NCBI GenBank assembly: GCA_963815125.1
Contig: CAWFFM010000001.1
Span: 744,001-808,000, forward strand
Direction: 5' to 3'
DNA length: 64,000 nucleotides
From: Actinocatenispora sp963815125
Lineage (GTDB): Bacteria > Actinomycetota > Actinomycetes > Mycobacteriales > Micromonosporaceae
Position 1 is the first letter of the stretch. Every line of letters starts with the position of its first letter. Shown here piece after piece: positions 8,823 through 17,074 of the stretch. The position numbers and the translations under genes are program-made. A model generated the notes under the pieces. That model did not search any database. It saw nothing but the letters and a program-made list of their open reading frames with translations, and was not told the DNA's origin.

Positions 8823-10238
8823 ATGGGTCCCGTTTCCGACCTCAACCGTCGACAGGTGCTCCAGCGCACCGCCGCAGTCGGCGCGCTGTCCCTGCCGGCA
8901 GCCGGGCTGCTGAGCGCCTGCGCGACGTCCGGAGATGACAGCAAGTCCGCCCAAGGCAAGAAGAGCAGCTCCAACCCGCTCGGGGTCAAGGAAGACGCGC
9001 CGCTGGAAGTGGTCATCTTCAACGGTGGGTTCGGCGACCAGTACGCCAAGGACGCCGAGGGTGTCTACACCAAGCACTACCCGAAGGCCAAGGTCAAGCA
9101 CAGCGCCACCCAGCAGATCAGCCAGACCCTGCAGCCCCGGTTCGTCGGCGGCAACCCGCCGGACGTGATCGACAACTCCGGTGCCCAGGAACTGAACACC
9201 GCCGACCTGACCAGCAAGGGGCAGCTCACCGAACTGGACGCGTTGCTCGACGCGGCGTCGGTGGACGACCCGAGCAAGAAGGTCCGCGACACCCTGATCG
9301 CCGGCACCATCGAACAGGGCACCTTCGGCGGCAAGGTGACCGCGCTCAACTACGCGTTCACCGTCTACGGTGTCTGGTTCTCCCAGTCGCTGATGGACAA
9401 GCACCACTGGGAGTACCCCAAGACCTGGGACGGCATGATCTCGCTGTGTGCCGAGATCAAGAAGGCCGGCATCGCGCCGTGGACCTACGCGGGCAAGTTC
9501 CCGTACTACGCCCACTTCGCGCTGTACCCGTTCATCGCCAAGATCGGTGGCGCGGACGTACTCAAGTCGATCGACAACCTCGAACCCAACGCGTGGAAGG
9601 ACCCGGCGGTCAAGACCGCGGTCGAGGCGTACGGGGAACTCGCGGCCAAGGGCTACATCATGAAGGGCAGCGAGGGGCTCACCCACATCGAGTCGCAGAC
9701 CGCCTGGACCCAGGGCAAAGCCGCCTTCATCCCGAACGGTTCGTGGGTGGAGAACGAGGCGAAGAAGACCACGCCGGCCAACTTCAACCTGCACGTGGCA
9801 CCGCCGTCGGGCATCGGCTCCAGCGACAAGATGCCCTTCGAGACGGTCTGGGCCGCGGCCGGTGAGCCGTTCATCGTGCCCAAGCAGGCCAAGAACGCGT
9901 TGGGCGGCATGGAGTTCCTGCGCACCATGCTGGGCAAGCAGTCCGCGCAGAACTTCGCCAAGCTGGTCAGCTCGTTGACCTGCGTACAGGGCGCCACCGA
10001 CGGCATGAAGCTGCCGCCGGGCCTGTCCTCGGCCAGTGCCGTACTCAAGGCCGCCGGCACCAACGTCGTGGTGCCCAAGCTGTCCGCCTGGTACCCGGAC
10101 CTGGAGAAGACCCGCATCGGCCAGGCCACCGGCCTGCTGCTCAGCGGTCGGATCAAGGCCGCCGAGTGGATCAGCCGGGTCCAGGCCGCGGCGGACAAGG
10201 TCGCCAAGGACTCCAGCATCAAGAAGTTCAAGCACTAG
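8823..10238 (+). CDS. ngcE: N-acetylglucosamine/diacetylchitobiose ABC importer, solute-binding lipoprotein (NgcE-like)
   Basis: A 471-residue extracellular solute-binding protein. The N-terminus has a twin-arginine motif (LNRRQVLQR), a hydrophobic stretch and a lipobox ending LLSAC, so it is probably a Tat-exported lipoprotein anchored outside the membrane. The mature sequence (GGFGDQYAKDAEGVYTKHYPKA, then QQISQTLQPRFVGGNPPDVIDNSG) matches the NgcE family of GlcNAc/chitobiose-binding proteins as I recall it. Two permease genes follow immediately. No ATP-binding subunit is encoded nearby, as is usual for actinomycete sugar importers that share the MsiK ATPase. Exact sugar preference is inferred from the family and from the neighbouring kinase and SIS genes. 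Confidence 0.9.
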   Translation: MGPVSDLNRRQVLQRTAAVGALSLPAAGLLSACATSGDDSKSAQGKKSSSNPLGVKEDAPLEVVIFNGGFGDQYAKDAEGVYTKHYPKAKVKHSATQQISQTLQPRFVGGNPPDVIDNSGAQELNTADLTSKGQLTELDALLDAASVDDPSKKVRDTLIAGTIEQGTFGGKVTALNYAFTVYGVWFSQSLMDKHHWEYPKTWDGMISLCAEIKKAGIAPWTYAGKFPYYAHFALYPFIAKIGGADVLKSIDNLEPNAWKDPAVKTAVEAYGELAAKGYIMKGSEGLTHIESQTAWTQGKAAFIPNGSWVENEAKKTTPANFNLHVAPPSGIGSSDKMPFETVWAAAGEPFIVPKQAKNALGGMEFLRTMLGKQSAQNFAKLVSSLTCVQGATDGMKLPPGLSSASAVLKAAGTNVVVPKLSAWYPDLEKTRIGQATGLLLSGRIKAAEWISRVQAAADKVAKDSSIKKFKH

Positions 10239-10257
10239 CAGACGGGGACCGGCTCTC

Positions 10258-11172
10258 ATGCGGCATGGCAAGTACCGGTTCATCATCGGATTCCTGGCGG
10301 TTCCCATCGCGTTCTACGCGGTGCTGGTGATCTCGCCCTTCTTCCAGTCGTTCTACATCGCGTTGACCGACTGGTCGGGGTTCACCGCCGACAAGAACTT
10401 CGTGGGGTTGGGCAACTTCCGGCGACTGGTCCACGATTCGTTGTTCTGGACGTCGTTGTGGCACAACATCATCCTGCTGCTTGCGCTGCCTGTGGTGACG
10501 CTGGTCCTGGCGTTGTTCTTCGCCTTCATGATCAACGTTGGCGGCCGTCGTCGGAAGGGGGCGACGGTCGCCGGTGTGCGGGGCTCGGCCTTCTACAAGG
10601 TCGTGTTCTTCTTCCCGCAGGTGCTGTCGATCGCCATCATCGGCATCCTGTGGCAGTTCATCTTCAACCCGGCCAGTGGCCCGATCAACAGTGTGCTGGA
10701 CAGTGTGGGCATCACCAACACGCCCAACTGGCTCGGCAGCCCGGATCTGGCTCTGCTGTGCGTGATCGTGGTGATGGTCTGGAGCCAGGTCGGCTTCTAC
10801 GTTGTGTTGTTCTCGGCCGGGATGGGTTCGGTACCACACGACATCTACGAGGCGGTGATGATCGACGGGGCCGGCCGGGCCACCACCTTCTTCCGGATCA
10901 CGCTGCCGCTGCTGCGGGACACCGTGGCCACCGGCTGGGTGTACATGGGCATCATGGCAATGGACTCGTTCGCGATCGTGCAGATCATGACGATCCCGCC
11001 GGGCGGCCCGGACGACTCGACCAGCGTGGTGCCCTTCTACCTGTACAACACGGCATTCACCAAGTCGCAGGCCGGCTATGCGACCTCGATGGGAGTGGCG
11101 ATGCTGGTGGTCACGCTCGTGTTCGCGGTACTGACCCTGCGGCTCAACCGCCGCGAACGGATCGAGTTCTAG
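10258..11172 (+). CDS. ngcF: Sugar ABC importer permease (NgcF-like)
   Basis: A 305-residue integral membrane protein of the MalF-type permease family, with about six predicted helices. The EAA loop is recognisable in the segment IYEAVMIDGAGRATTFFRITLPLL, where the shared ATPase would dock. Start is the ATG at 10258 (MRHGKYRFIIGFLAVPIAFY), 20 bases after ngcE; a much longer reading upstream in the same frame overlaps ngcE and is rejected. It forms the importer with the preceding NgcE-like lipoprotein and the following NgcG-like permease, probably taking up N-acetylglucosamine or chitobiose. Confidence 0.9.
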   Translation: MRHGKYRFIIGFLAVPIAFYAVLVISPFFQSFYIALTDWSGFTADKNFVGLGNFRRLVHDSLFWTSLWHNIILLLALPVVTLVLALFFAFMINVGGRRRKGATVAGVRGSAFYKVVFFFPQVLSIAIIGILWQFIFNPASGPINSVLDSVGITNTPNWLGSPDLALLCVIVVMVWSQVGFYVVLFSAGMGSVPHDIYEAVMIDGAGRATTFFRITLPLLRDTVATGWVYMGIMAMDSFAIVQIMTIPPGGPDDSTSVVPFYLYNTAFTKSQAGYATSMGVAMLVVTLVFAVLTLRLNRRERIEF

Positions 11173-11184
11173 GAGCCGGGCGAG

Positions 11185-12114
11185 ATGACAACGCAGACAC
11201 AGACCGTCCCGGTCGATCAGCCGGTACCGGGCACCGGCCCAGCGCCGAGGAACCGCCCGCCGCGCGAAGGCTGGATACTCAACGTCTTCTCGCACGGTTT
11301 CCTGATCCTGTGGTCGGCCATGGTGGTCGTGCCCCTGCTGTGGGCGGTGATGTCGGCCTTCAAGTCCAGCAAGGACATCTCCATCCATCCGTGGGGCCTG
11401 CCAACGGATGTCGCCTGGGGGAACTTCAGTTCGGCCTGGACCACCGCGCACATCGGTTCGTTCTTCCTGCACACCGTGGTGGTACTGGTCTTCTCGTTGT
11501 TCGGCACGATGCTGCTGGGCTCGATGGCGGCCTACGTACTGGCCCGGTACGAGTTCCCGCTGAACCGGCTCATCTACTACCTGTTCGTGCTGGGCATGGT
11601 GTTCCCGATCTTCCTGATCCTGGTGCCGCTGTTCTTCGTGGTGAAGGGTTTCGGCACGTTCGGTATCGGCACCTATCCCGGTCTGGTTCTCGTCTACATC
11701 GCCTATTCGCTGCCGTTCACGGTCTTCTTCCTGACCTCGTTCTTCCGTAGCCTGCCGAGTTCGGTAGCGGAGGCGGCGATGATCGACGGCGCGTCACACA
11801 GCAGGACGTTCTTCCAGATCATGCTGCCGATGGCCAAGCCGGGGCTGGTCAGCATCGGTATCTTCAACCTGCTCGGTCAGTGGAACCAGTACCTGCTCCC
11901 GCTGGTGCTCAACCAGTCGAGCGACAGTCCGCTGAGCACGGGTGGCCCGCTGCTCACCCAGGGACTGGCGGACCTGGTGATCCAGCAGGACTACTTCGGC
12001 GACTACGGCACCCTGTTCGCCGGCCTGCTGATCAGCATGCTTCCCGTACTGGCGGCGTACATCATCTTCCAGCGGCAGATCCAGGCCGGCCTGACCGCCG
12101 GTGCGGTGAAGTAG
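11185..12114 (+). CDS. ngcG: Sugar ABC importer permease (NgcG-like)
   Basis: A 309-residue MalG-type permease with a short hydrophilic N-terminus and about six transmembrane helices. The EAA motif appears as SSVAEAAMIDGASHSRTFFQIMLPMA. It starts at the ATG at 11185, 12 bases after ngcF, with GGAGC just upstream. It completes the NgcE-NgcF-NgcG importer. A strong hairpin at 12129-12164 directly after the gene marks the end of the operon. Confidence 0.9.
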   Translation: MTTQTQTVPVDQPVPGTGPAPRNRPPREGWILNVFSHGFLILWSAMVVVPLLWAVMSAFKSSKDISIHPWGLPTDVAWGNFSSAWTTAHIGSFFLHTVVVLVFSLFGTMLLGSMAAYVLARYEFPLNRLIYYLFVLGMVFPIFLILVPLFFVVKGFGTFGIGTYPGLVLVYIAYSLPFTVFFLTSFFRSLPSSVAEAAMIDGASHSRTFFQIMLPMAKPGLVSIGIFNLLGQWNQYLLPLVLNQSSDSPLSTGGPLLTQGLADLVIQQDYFGDYGTLFAGLLISMLPVLAAYIIFQRQIQAGLTAGAVK

Positions 12115-12128
12115 CCACGTGCCCGCTC

Positions 12129-12164
12129 TCGTCCGGCCACCGCTCCGTATCGGTGGCCGGACGA
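12129..12164. terminator. Bidirectional intrinsic terminator-like hairpin
   Basis: A perfect 13-bp stem (TCGTCCGGCCACC pairing with GGTGGCCGGACGA) around a 10-base loop. It lies between the end of ngcG and the convergent small gene, which ends at 12167, so it can serve both. There is no U-tract, which is common in actinomycetes. Confidence 0.75.
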
Positions 12165-12166
12165 CG

Positions 12167-12433
12167 CTATCCGCAGGACGCCGTGGACCGGGCGTCGTCC
12201 GGTCCACCCGCCACGCCGTTGGCGTGCAGGTATTCGCTGATCCGGTCCAGTAATCGTTCGGCCTCGGCGACCAGCTCGTGGGTAGGGCCGCCGGCCCGGA
12301 CCACGCGCTCGCGCAGCGCGAAGGAGTCGCGCCGCAGTTGCGCGCTGCACGAATGTTCAGCCCCGCAGGGCAGGCTCTCCACCGCGTCCGTGACCTGGTG
12401 CAGGACGCTGATCAGGTCAGGCGACGATCTCAT
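12167..12433 (-). CDS. Small hypothetical protein (88 aa)
   Basis: An 88-residue soluble protein, predicted mostly alpha-helical, with three cysteines in the first half to two thirds and at the end (LPCGAEHSCSAQ and a C-terminal TASCG). I do not recognise a family. It is supported as a gene by a ribosome site (AGGGG, about 6 bases before the ATG at 12433), plausible amino-acid composition, and a hairpin right after its stop codon. The C-x6-C pair might bind metal or form a disulfide, but nothing else supports this. Confidence 0.55.
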   Translation of the reverse strand: MRSSPDLISVLHQVTDAVESLPCGAEHSCSAQLRRDSFALRERVVRAGGPTHELVAEAERLLDRISEYLHANGVAGGPDDARSTASCG

Positions 12434-12716
12434 CGCTTACCCCTAGTGTCCATCTGCTACACGCTAAGTATGTCCGAGGTGCGGGACGGCACGCCAGCCT
12501 TCGCAGAATTCCGCAGCCAGGTCGAGCGTTGCCCGGCTGAGCTTCCCGGTGACCGGGGCCAGCGGCGGCGAGGCTGGCACAGAGGGGGGAGAATCGGCTG
12601 GCGTCGGCGACCTATCGTAATGGTCAGCGCAGCTGCGGGGCGGCTGCACGGCAAGGACGGGCGGCTGATCGACACAGGTCAGTGCGCCACCGCAGGGCAT
12701 CTCAAGGGGGTACGGC

Positions 12717-13559
12717 ATGAGCGACAGTGACGTCTGGATCGACGCTGACGGTGACGGCAACGCCGATGACGTCACCGCGCACACCCAGTCCGATGGGAGC
12801 GTCGAGTACACCACCGATACCGATGGTGACGGTAAAGCCGACTTCGTCGGCTATGACACCGATCATGATGGTCTGATTGACTACGGTGACTACGACAGTG
12901 ACCACGACGGGCACTTCGACGAGCGCCTGGTGGACGAGAACGGTGACGGCTACCTGGACGATCAGGCCAGCGGCGTCGACTACAGCCATGACGACGCGTA
13001 CGTGACCGGTGGAGGCACGGCGCCGGACGCGTCGGGTGGTGGGGCCGGCGGAGCACACGACGCTCCGGATGCCCCGGCGGCACCGGAGCCCTCCTCCTCG
13101 GGCGGCTCGGCGTCCGAGGGTTCCAGCGGCGGCGGTGCGGCGACCGCGGTACCGTCCGTGCCTGACACGGCCGGCGCGGCCGGTGGTGCCGGTGCCGATG
13201 CCGGTTCGGACAGCGCTGCCGGGTCAGGTGGTGCGGCGTCCGGTTCGGACGGCGGGTCGGGTTCCGCTGGGCATGATCCAGCGGCCGGCTCGGGTTCCGG
13301 TGGCTCGGGTTCCGGTGGCTCCGACTCTGACGGCTCCGGTTCGCACGGCGCCGGGTCCGGCGGCAGTTACTCGGAGAGCTTCACCCCGGCCGGCGGGTCG
13401 TCCGGCGACTCCGGCGGCCAGGGTGGCGGGAGCGCTTCGGCCAGCGCCGACGATTCGGGCAGCGGCAGCTCCGCTGACGGCAGTTCCACCGACAGCAGTG
13501 CACACGACGACTACTCCGAGAGCTTCACCTCGACCGGCGCCGACCCGTACGGAACCTGA
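12717..13559 (+). CDS. Acidic protein with five DxDxDG calcium-loop repeats and a Ser/Gly-rich tail
   Basis: A 280-residue, strongly acidic protein in two parts. Residues 9-82 hold five calcium-loop-like repeats (DADGDGNADD, DTDGDGKADF, DTDHDGLIDY, DSDHDGHFDE, DENGDGYLDD), the pattern of thrombospondin-3, dockerin or EF-hand-like loops. From about residue 98 the protein is low-complexity Ser/Gly/Ala/Asp sequence, probably disordered. A short motif, YSESFT, occurs twice, at residues 218-223 and 266-271 next to the C-terminus. There is no signal peptide, transmembrane segment or sorting motif, which is unusual for a protein of this kind; export by a non-classical route or an intracellular calcium-binding role are both possible. 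A hairpin at 13571-13596 follows. I do not recognise a named family. Confidence 0.75.
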   Translation: MSDSDVWIDADGDGNADDVTAHTQSDGSVEYTTDTDGDGKADFVGYDTDHDGLIDYGDYDSDHDGHFDERLVDENGDGYLDDQASGVDYSHDDAYVTGGGTAPDASGGGAGGAHDAPDAPAAPEPSSSGGSASEGSSGGGAATAVPSVPDTAGAAGGAGADAGSDSAAGSGGAASGSDGGSGSAGHDPAAGSGSGGSGSGGSDSDGSGSHGAGSGGSYSESFTPAGGSSGDSGGQGGGSASASADDSGSGSSADGSSTDSSAHDDYSESFTSTGADPYGT

Positions 13560-13570
13560 GCAAAGGTGGG

Positions 13571-13596
13571 CCGGGCGGCGTGGCGCCGCCGCCCGG
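13571..13596. terminator. Terminator-like hairpin
   Basis: A 10-bp G/C stem (CCGGGCGGCG pairing with CGCCGCCCGG) with a 6-base loop, placed between the acidic protein gene and the convergent crcB gene. There is no U-tract. Confidence 0.6.
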
Positions 13597-13628
13597 TTCC
13601 CGATGCCCGCTGCGGGTGCGGCCCGGGC

Positions 13629-13997
13629 TCAGAACGCTCCCGCGACCATGAAGCCGAGGACCGCCGCGCCCAGGCCGCCGGCCAGGCTGGCCAGGACGTT
13701 GAGGACGGCGAGGCTGCGGGAGCCGGTGGACAGCATCCGCAGCGTCTCGTAGCTGAAGGTCGAGTACGTGGTCAGGGCGCCGCACAGGCCGGTGCCCAGC
13801 AGCGCCACCACCGAGCCGGGCAGGCCGGCGACCTGTGCGCCACCGGTGACCAGGCCCAGCACGAACGAGCCCAGCACGTTCACCGTGAAGGTCCCCCACG
13901 GAAAGACCGAGTCGTGGCGTGCCTGCACCGAGCGGTCCACCAGGTAGCGCAACGGCGCGCCCAGCGCGGCGCCCAGGGCGACGAACAGTACGGTCAT
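13629..13997 (-). CDS. crcB: Fluoride channel subunit CrcB/Fluc (second gene of a pair)
   Basis: A 122-residue membrane protein with four predicted helices and Fluc/CrcB signatures: ALGAPLRYLVDR, the pore asparagine segment FTVNVLGSFVLG, and the TTYSTFSYE track that lines the fluoride pathway. It exports fluoride as a dual-topology or paired dimer. Its ATG overlaps the stop codon of the upstream crcB paralogue by four bases (ATGA), so the two are co-translated and probably form a heterodimer. A longer reading upstream in the same frame lies inside the other crcB and is rejected. Confidence 0.92.
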   Translation of the reverse strand: MTVLFVALGAALGAPLRYLVDRSVQARHDSVFPWGTFTVNVLGSFVLGLVTGGAQVAGLPGSVVALLGTGLCGALTTYSTFSYETLRMLSTGSRSLAVLNVLASLAGGLGAAVLGFMVAGAF

Positions 13998-14569
13998 CGC
14001 CGGTCCTCCGCACCGGACCCGGTCGGTTCCCCGGTACGGGCACCCCTGCGGCGACCCAGCGCCGCGCGCGCCGCGAGGGTGCCGAGCAGGCTGGCCGCGA
14101 GCGCCGTCACCAGGGTCCCGAGCAGGTAGAGCAGGGCCGTACGGGTCGCGCCCGCCGCCGCCAGCGTCCTGGTGTCCACCACGGCCGTGGAGAACGTGGT
14201 GTACCCGCCGAGCACCCCGACACCCAGGAACGGTCGGGTCAGTGCCGGCAGCCGGGGCAGTTCGGTGACGAACACCATCAGTGCGCCGAGCAGGAGGCAG
14301 CCCGAGACGTTGGTCAGGAAGGTCGACCACGGGAAACCGGACCTGGCGTGCGGTAGCGCCACCGACAGGCCGTACCGGGCGAGGGCACCCAGCGCCCCGC
14401 CGACCGCGATGGCACCCAGCAGTACCCAGGGCGCCCGGGGAAGCTCGCCGCGCTGCTGCGCGATGTGCAGGTCGATGTCCGGATCGACCGGTTCCCGGGA
14501 CAGCGACACGGCCAGGCCGGGCCGGGCGTCGGACCGCGCGCCGCGCGGTGGATCTTTGTGTGGACTCAT
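13994..14569 (-). CDS. crcB: Fluoride channel subunit CrcB/Fluc (first gene of a pair)
   Basis: A 191-residue CrcB paralogue with an extra hydrophilic N-terminus of about 55 residues before the four helices. Signatures are ALGALARYGLSVAL, FLTNVSGCLLLG and VLGGYTTFSTAVVDT. The ATG at 14569 has GGGAGA directly upstream; starts further out would read through unlikely sequence. With the overlapping downstream crcB it should form a two-gene Fluc channel that expels fluoride. I looked for a fluoride riboswitch in the leader and did not find a convincing one. The long N-terminal extension is unusual; its role is unknown. Confidence 0.9.
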   Translation of the reverse strand: MSPHKDPPRGARSDARPGLAVSLSREPVDPDIDLHIAQQRGELPRAPWVLLGAIAVGGALGALARYGLSVALPHARSGFPWSTFLTNVSGCLLLGALMVFVTELPRLPALTRPFLGVGVLGGYTTFSTAVVDTRTLAAAGATRTALLYLLGTLVTALAASLLGTLAARAALGRRRGARTGEPTGSGAEDRR

Positions 14570-14718
14570 CACGGTCTCCCTACCAGCACACGACACCTGG
14601 CAGGGACCGTTGGCGGCGGTTCGCCGCGGTTCTCCGCACGGGATGGCGGGCCCCACCGCCGCCGGTCAGCCTAGCCTCGCCGGTTCCCGGCCAGCATGTC
14701 CGGGTGGGGGTTGGCGGA

Positions 14719-15534
14719 TCAGTAGTCGAGTCCCAGCACCAGTTGCGGCGTGGCGATCTGATGGTCGGCCCGCAGCGGGCGTACGGCCGTACCGATGGCG
14801 AAGAACTCGGTGGTGTGCGCACCCCAGGAATGGTTGCGCTGGGTGAGCTGTACCCCGACGATGCCCTCCGCCTGCAGTTCCTCGGCCTCCTTCTGCATCC
14901 GCGCCATGGCAAGTTCTCGGGCGTCGTACAGGGCCTGGGTGAACTGCGGCAACTCGGCGTTCTGCCCCATGTTGGACAGCACGTTGCCGAACGTACGGTG
15001 CGCCACGTGGTACACGCAGACGCCCATGGTCATCCCGACCGGCGCGTAGCCGGCCTGCAGCAGGGTCCAGAAGTCCTGGCCGGACAGGTCGGAGGTGAAG
15101 GGTCGGCCCTGGTTGTTGCGCCAGACCGCGCCGTCGTCGGCCTTCACCGCGGTGCCGACCGCCAGGAACTCGGCCGTGTCCGAGCCCCATTCCTTGAAGT
15201 CGACCTCCAGCCGTACCGCGACGATGCCGTCCGCGCCCAGTGCATGTGCCTCGGTCTGCATCCGGGTCATCGCCAGCTCCCGGGCGTGGTACATCGCCTG
15301 GGACAGGACGTTGAGCTCGGAGTTCTTGCCCCAGCGGCCGAACTGGAACCCGCAGTGGTAGACCGAGGTGCCCAGGACCAGTCCGAGCGGAGTGAACCCT
15401 GCCTGCTTGACCAGCAGGAACTCGTTGACCGACAGGTCCGAGGTGAAGATGTGACCGGGCCGGCCGGGCTGTAGTTCGGCCAACCGGGACATCGCATCCT
15501 GCGGGATGCCCGCGGCGGCGGGATCGAAGGTCAT
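14719..15534 (-). CDS. Tandem YbjQ-domain protein
   Basis: A 271-residue cytoplasmic protein made of two YbjQ/UPF0145-type (putative heavy-metal-binding) repeats. Each repeat has an IFTSDLS or PFTSDLS entry, a GxxPxGLVLG or GYAPVGMTMG hairpin, an ARELAM(T/A)RMQ helix, a GADGIVAVRL or AEGIVGVQLT strand and a final FLAVGTAV or FFAIGTAV strand. YbjQ proteins form pentamers; metal binding has been proposed from structure but the cellular role is unknown. The ATG at 15534 has GGAGG 7 bases upstream and overlaps the stop codon of the upstream paralogue (ATGA). It is the last gene of a three-gene operon starting at 16936. Confidence 0.85.
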   Translation of the reverse strand: MTFDPAAAGIPQDAMSRLAELQPGRPGHIFTSDLSVNEFLLVKQAGFTPLGLVLGTSVYHCGFQFGRWGKNSELNVLSQAMYHARELAMTRMQTEAHALGADGIVAVRLEVDFKEWGSDTAEFLAVGTAVKADDGAVWRNNQGRPFTSDLSGQDFWTLLQAGYAPVGMTMGVCVYHVAHRTFGNVLSNMGQNAELPQFTQALYDARELAMARMQKEAEELQAEGIVGVQLTQRNHSWGAHTTEFFAIGTAVRPLRADHQIATPQLVLGLDY

Positions 15535-16520
15535 GACTTGCCCTCCTGCTGTGCACGTGCCCGCCACCGGCGGTCAGGGTGGTTGTCGAGTCGCAACATC
15601 GCCAGCGGGGCCGGGGCGGCCGGTCGTACTGCGGAGGGCAACGGCACGATCGCGGTGCCCCACAGGGTCGCCTCGGCGAGGTGGTCGTGGGCTTCGTTGT
15701 CGCTGCTCCGCCGGGACCGGCAGGTGATCTCCTGGACGTTCATCTGCGTGTCACGCAGGACGACCGTGTGTCCGCCGTGCCGGGCCGCATCGGCGGCGAT
15801 CCCGTCGCGCGCCTGCGCCCGGGCCGCGGTGACCAGATCGCTGTAGCCGCGCATCTCCTGGTTCTGCCAGGACGACGCCTGCCGGTAGGTCGACCAGTCG
15901 TCGTGGCGCAGTACGGCGCCGACACCCAGGACGAGCGCGACCGGCAACCATCCGGCACGCAGCAGCTTCGCGAAGTCCTGCCCGGACAGGTCGGAGGTGA
16001 AGGGTGCTTTCGTGGGCGGCCGTACCGGCCCTGAGACCGGCTGGTCGGCGCGCACCGCCGTGCCGAGCGCGGTGAACTCCAGGCCGTTTCCGTAGAACGA
16101 CCGTACGGTGAGGCGGACCGCGACCACACCGTCACCGCCGAGCCCGGCGCACTCCTGACGCATTCGGTCGATGGCGCGTTCGCGTGCGTCCCACAGCAGT
16201 TGACGGATCAGCGGCATGTCCACCACCTGCGCGGGCCGGTAGCCGGAGAACATGCTGTTGTAGGGGTAACCGCATCCCGTGTTGTTCCAGCCCACGTTGT
16301 AGACGGCCGAGCCGAGCGCCTGCCCGACCGGGGAGAAACCGACCGAGCGCAGGGCGGCGTACTCGTCCACGGTCAGGTCGGAGGTGAAGGCCTGGTCGTC
16401 GCGTTGGGTGGCGAGCCGCCACTGCGCCTGCAGGGGCAGCCGACCTGCGGCGATCTCCCGGACGCTGGCCGAGGTGATCTGCTCGGGGGTCCAGCCCTCC
16501 GGTGCCGGTGGCCCGCTCAC
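15531..16520 (-). CDS. YbjQ-like repeat protein, divergent paralogue
   Basis: A 329-residue protein related to its downstream neighbour, also built from two YbjQ-type repeats: QAFTSDLTVDEYAAL with ARERAIDRMRQECAGL and GDGVVAVRLTV, then PFTSDLSGQDFAKLL with ARAQARDGIAADAARHGG. The second repeat is more divergent and is followed by a basic C-terminal tail. The GTG start at 16520 overlaps the stop codon of the upstream gene by four bases, indicating coupled translation. No signal peptide is present. The two paralogues probably act together, perhaps as a mixed oligomer; the function is unknown. Confidence 0.8.
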   Translation of the reverse strand: MSGPPAPEGWTPEQITSASVREIAAGRLPLQAQWRLATQRDDQAFTSDLTVDEYAALRSVGFSPVGQALGSAVYNVGWNNTGCGYPYNSMFSGYRPAQVVDMPLIRQLLWDARERAIDRMRQECAGLGGDGVVAVRLTVRSFYGNGLEFTALGTAVRADQPVSGPVRPPTKAPFTSDLSGQDFAKLLRAGWLPVALVLGVGAVLRHDDWSTYRQASSWQNQEMRGYSDLVTAARAQARDGIAADAARHGGHTVVLRDTQMNVQEITCRSRRSSDNEAHDHLAEATLWGTAIVPLPSAVRPAAPAPLAMLRLDNHPDRRWRARAQQEGKS

Positions 16521-16936
16521 GGTGCGGTCAGCCGTTCCAGGGCGGCGGCGGCCGCCGCGTCGTGTCGGGCCACCTCGGCCAGTCCTGCGGCGAGCCCGGC
16601 CGCCCATTCCTGTACCGTCGCGGGCCGGCTGGACAGTACGACACCGCCGGACTCGTGCCGGATCACCGCGCTGGGTGGTGCGCCGACCTTGGCCCGGGAC
16701 AGTTCGTAGCGCCGGTCGCCGAGCAGCACGGCCACGCTGAGCACCGCTGGTTCACGGCCGCCGATCCGGGCCTTCAGCCGGCCCTCCCGCTCGACCCGTA
16801 CGAGTTCGCCCGGCAACGCGGCGGACAGGATGTCGAGCAGGAATCCGGCGTACAGCGACAGGTCCGAGCCCTGCTGCCGGAGCTGCGCGGCCAGTATCTC
16901 CAGGTCCCAGTGCGATGCAGGTGACCCGTCGTCCAT
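16517..16936 (-). CDS. Hypothetical protein, first gene of the YbjQ operon
   Basis: A 139-residue soluble protein with a helical N-terminal part (DLEILAAQLRQQGSDLSLYAGFLLDILSAALPG), a central beta-rich part (LVRVEREGRLKARIGGREP, YELSRAKVGA) and an Ala-rich helical C-terminus. The ATG at 16936 follows a strong GGAGGCGGGG site. Four-base overlap with the next gene places it at the head of the YbjQ operon. The composition suggests a small adaptor-like protein, but I recognise no named family and assign no function. Confidence 0.72.
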   Translation of the reverse strand: MDDGSPASHWDLEILAAQLRQQGSDLSLYAGFLLDILSAALPGELVRVEREGRLKARIGGREPAVLSVAVLLGDRRYELSRAKVGAPPSAVIRHESGGVVLSSRPATVQEWAAGLAAGLAEVARHDAAAAAALERLTAP

Positions 16937-17074
16937 CCCCGCCTCCATGGTTGCGTGCGCTCGGTGCCGCCGCCTCAAGTTAGCGTGGCACCGCCACCTG
17001 GGTTGCCCCTGCGGGTGAGGACGGGCTTGTCCACGACGGTCCCGCGTGTGCGAGGAGCGTGTCGCCGGTCATGG

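Noticed and set aside
13100..13530. Tandem Ser/Gly codon repeats looking like a repeat array
   Set aside because: They are low-complexity coding repeats in the acidic protein gene; there are no identical spaced repeats as in CRISPR.
14570..14718. Fluoride riboswitch upstream of the crcB pair
   Set aside because: The leader lacks a recognisable version of the conserved fluoride-riboswitch core.
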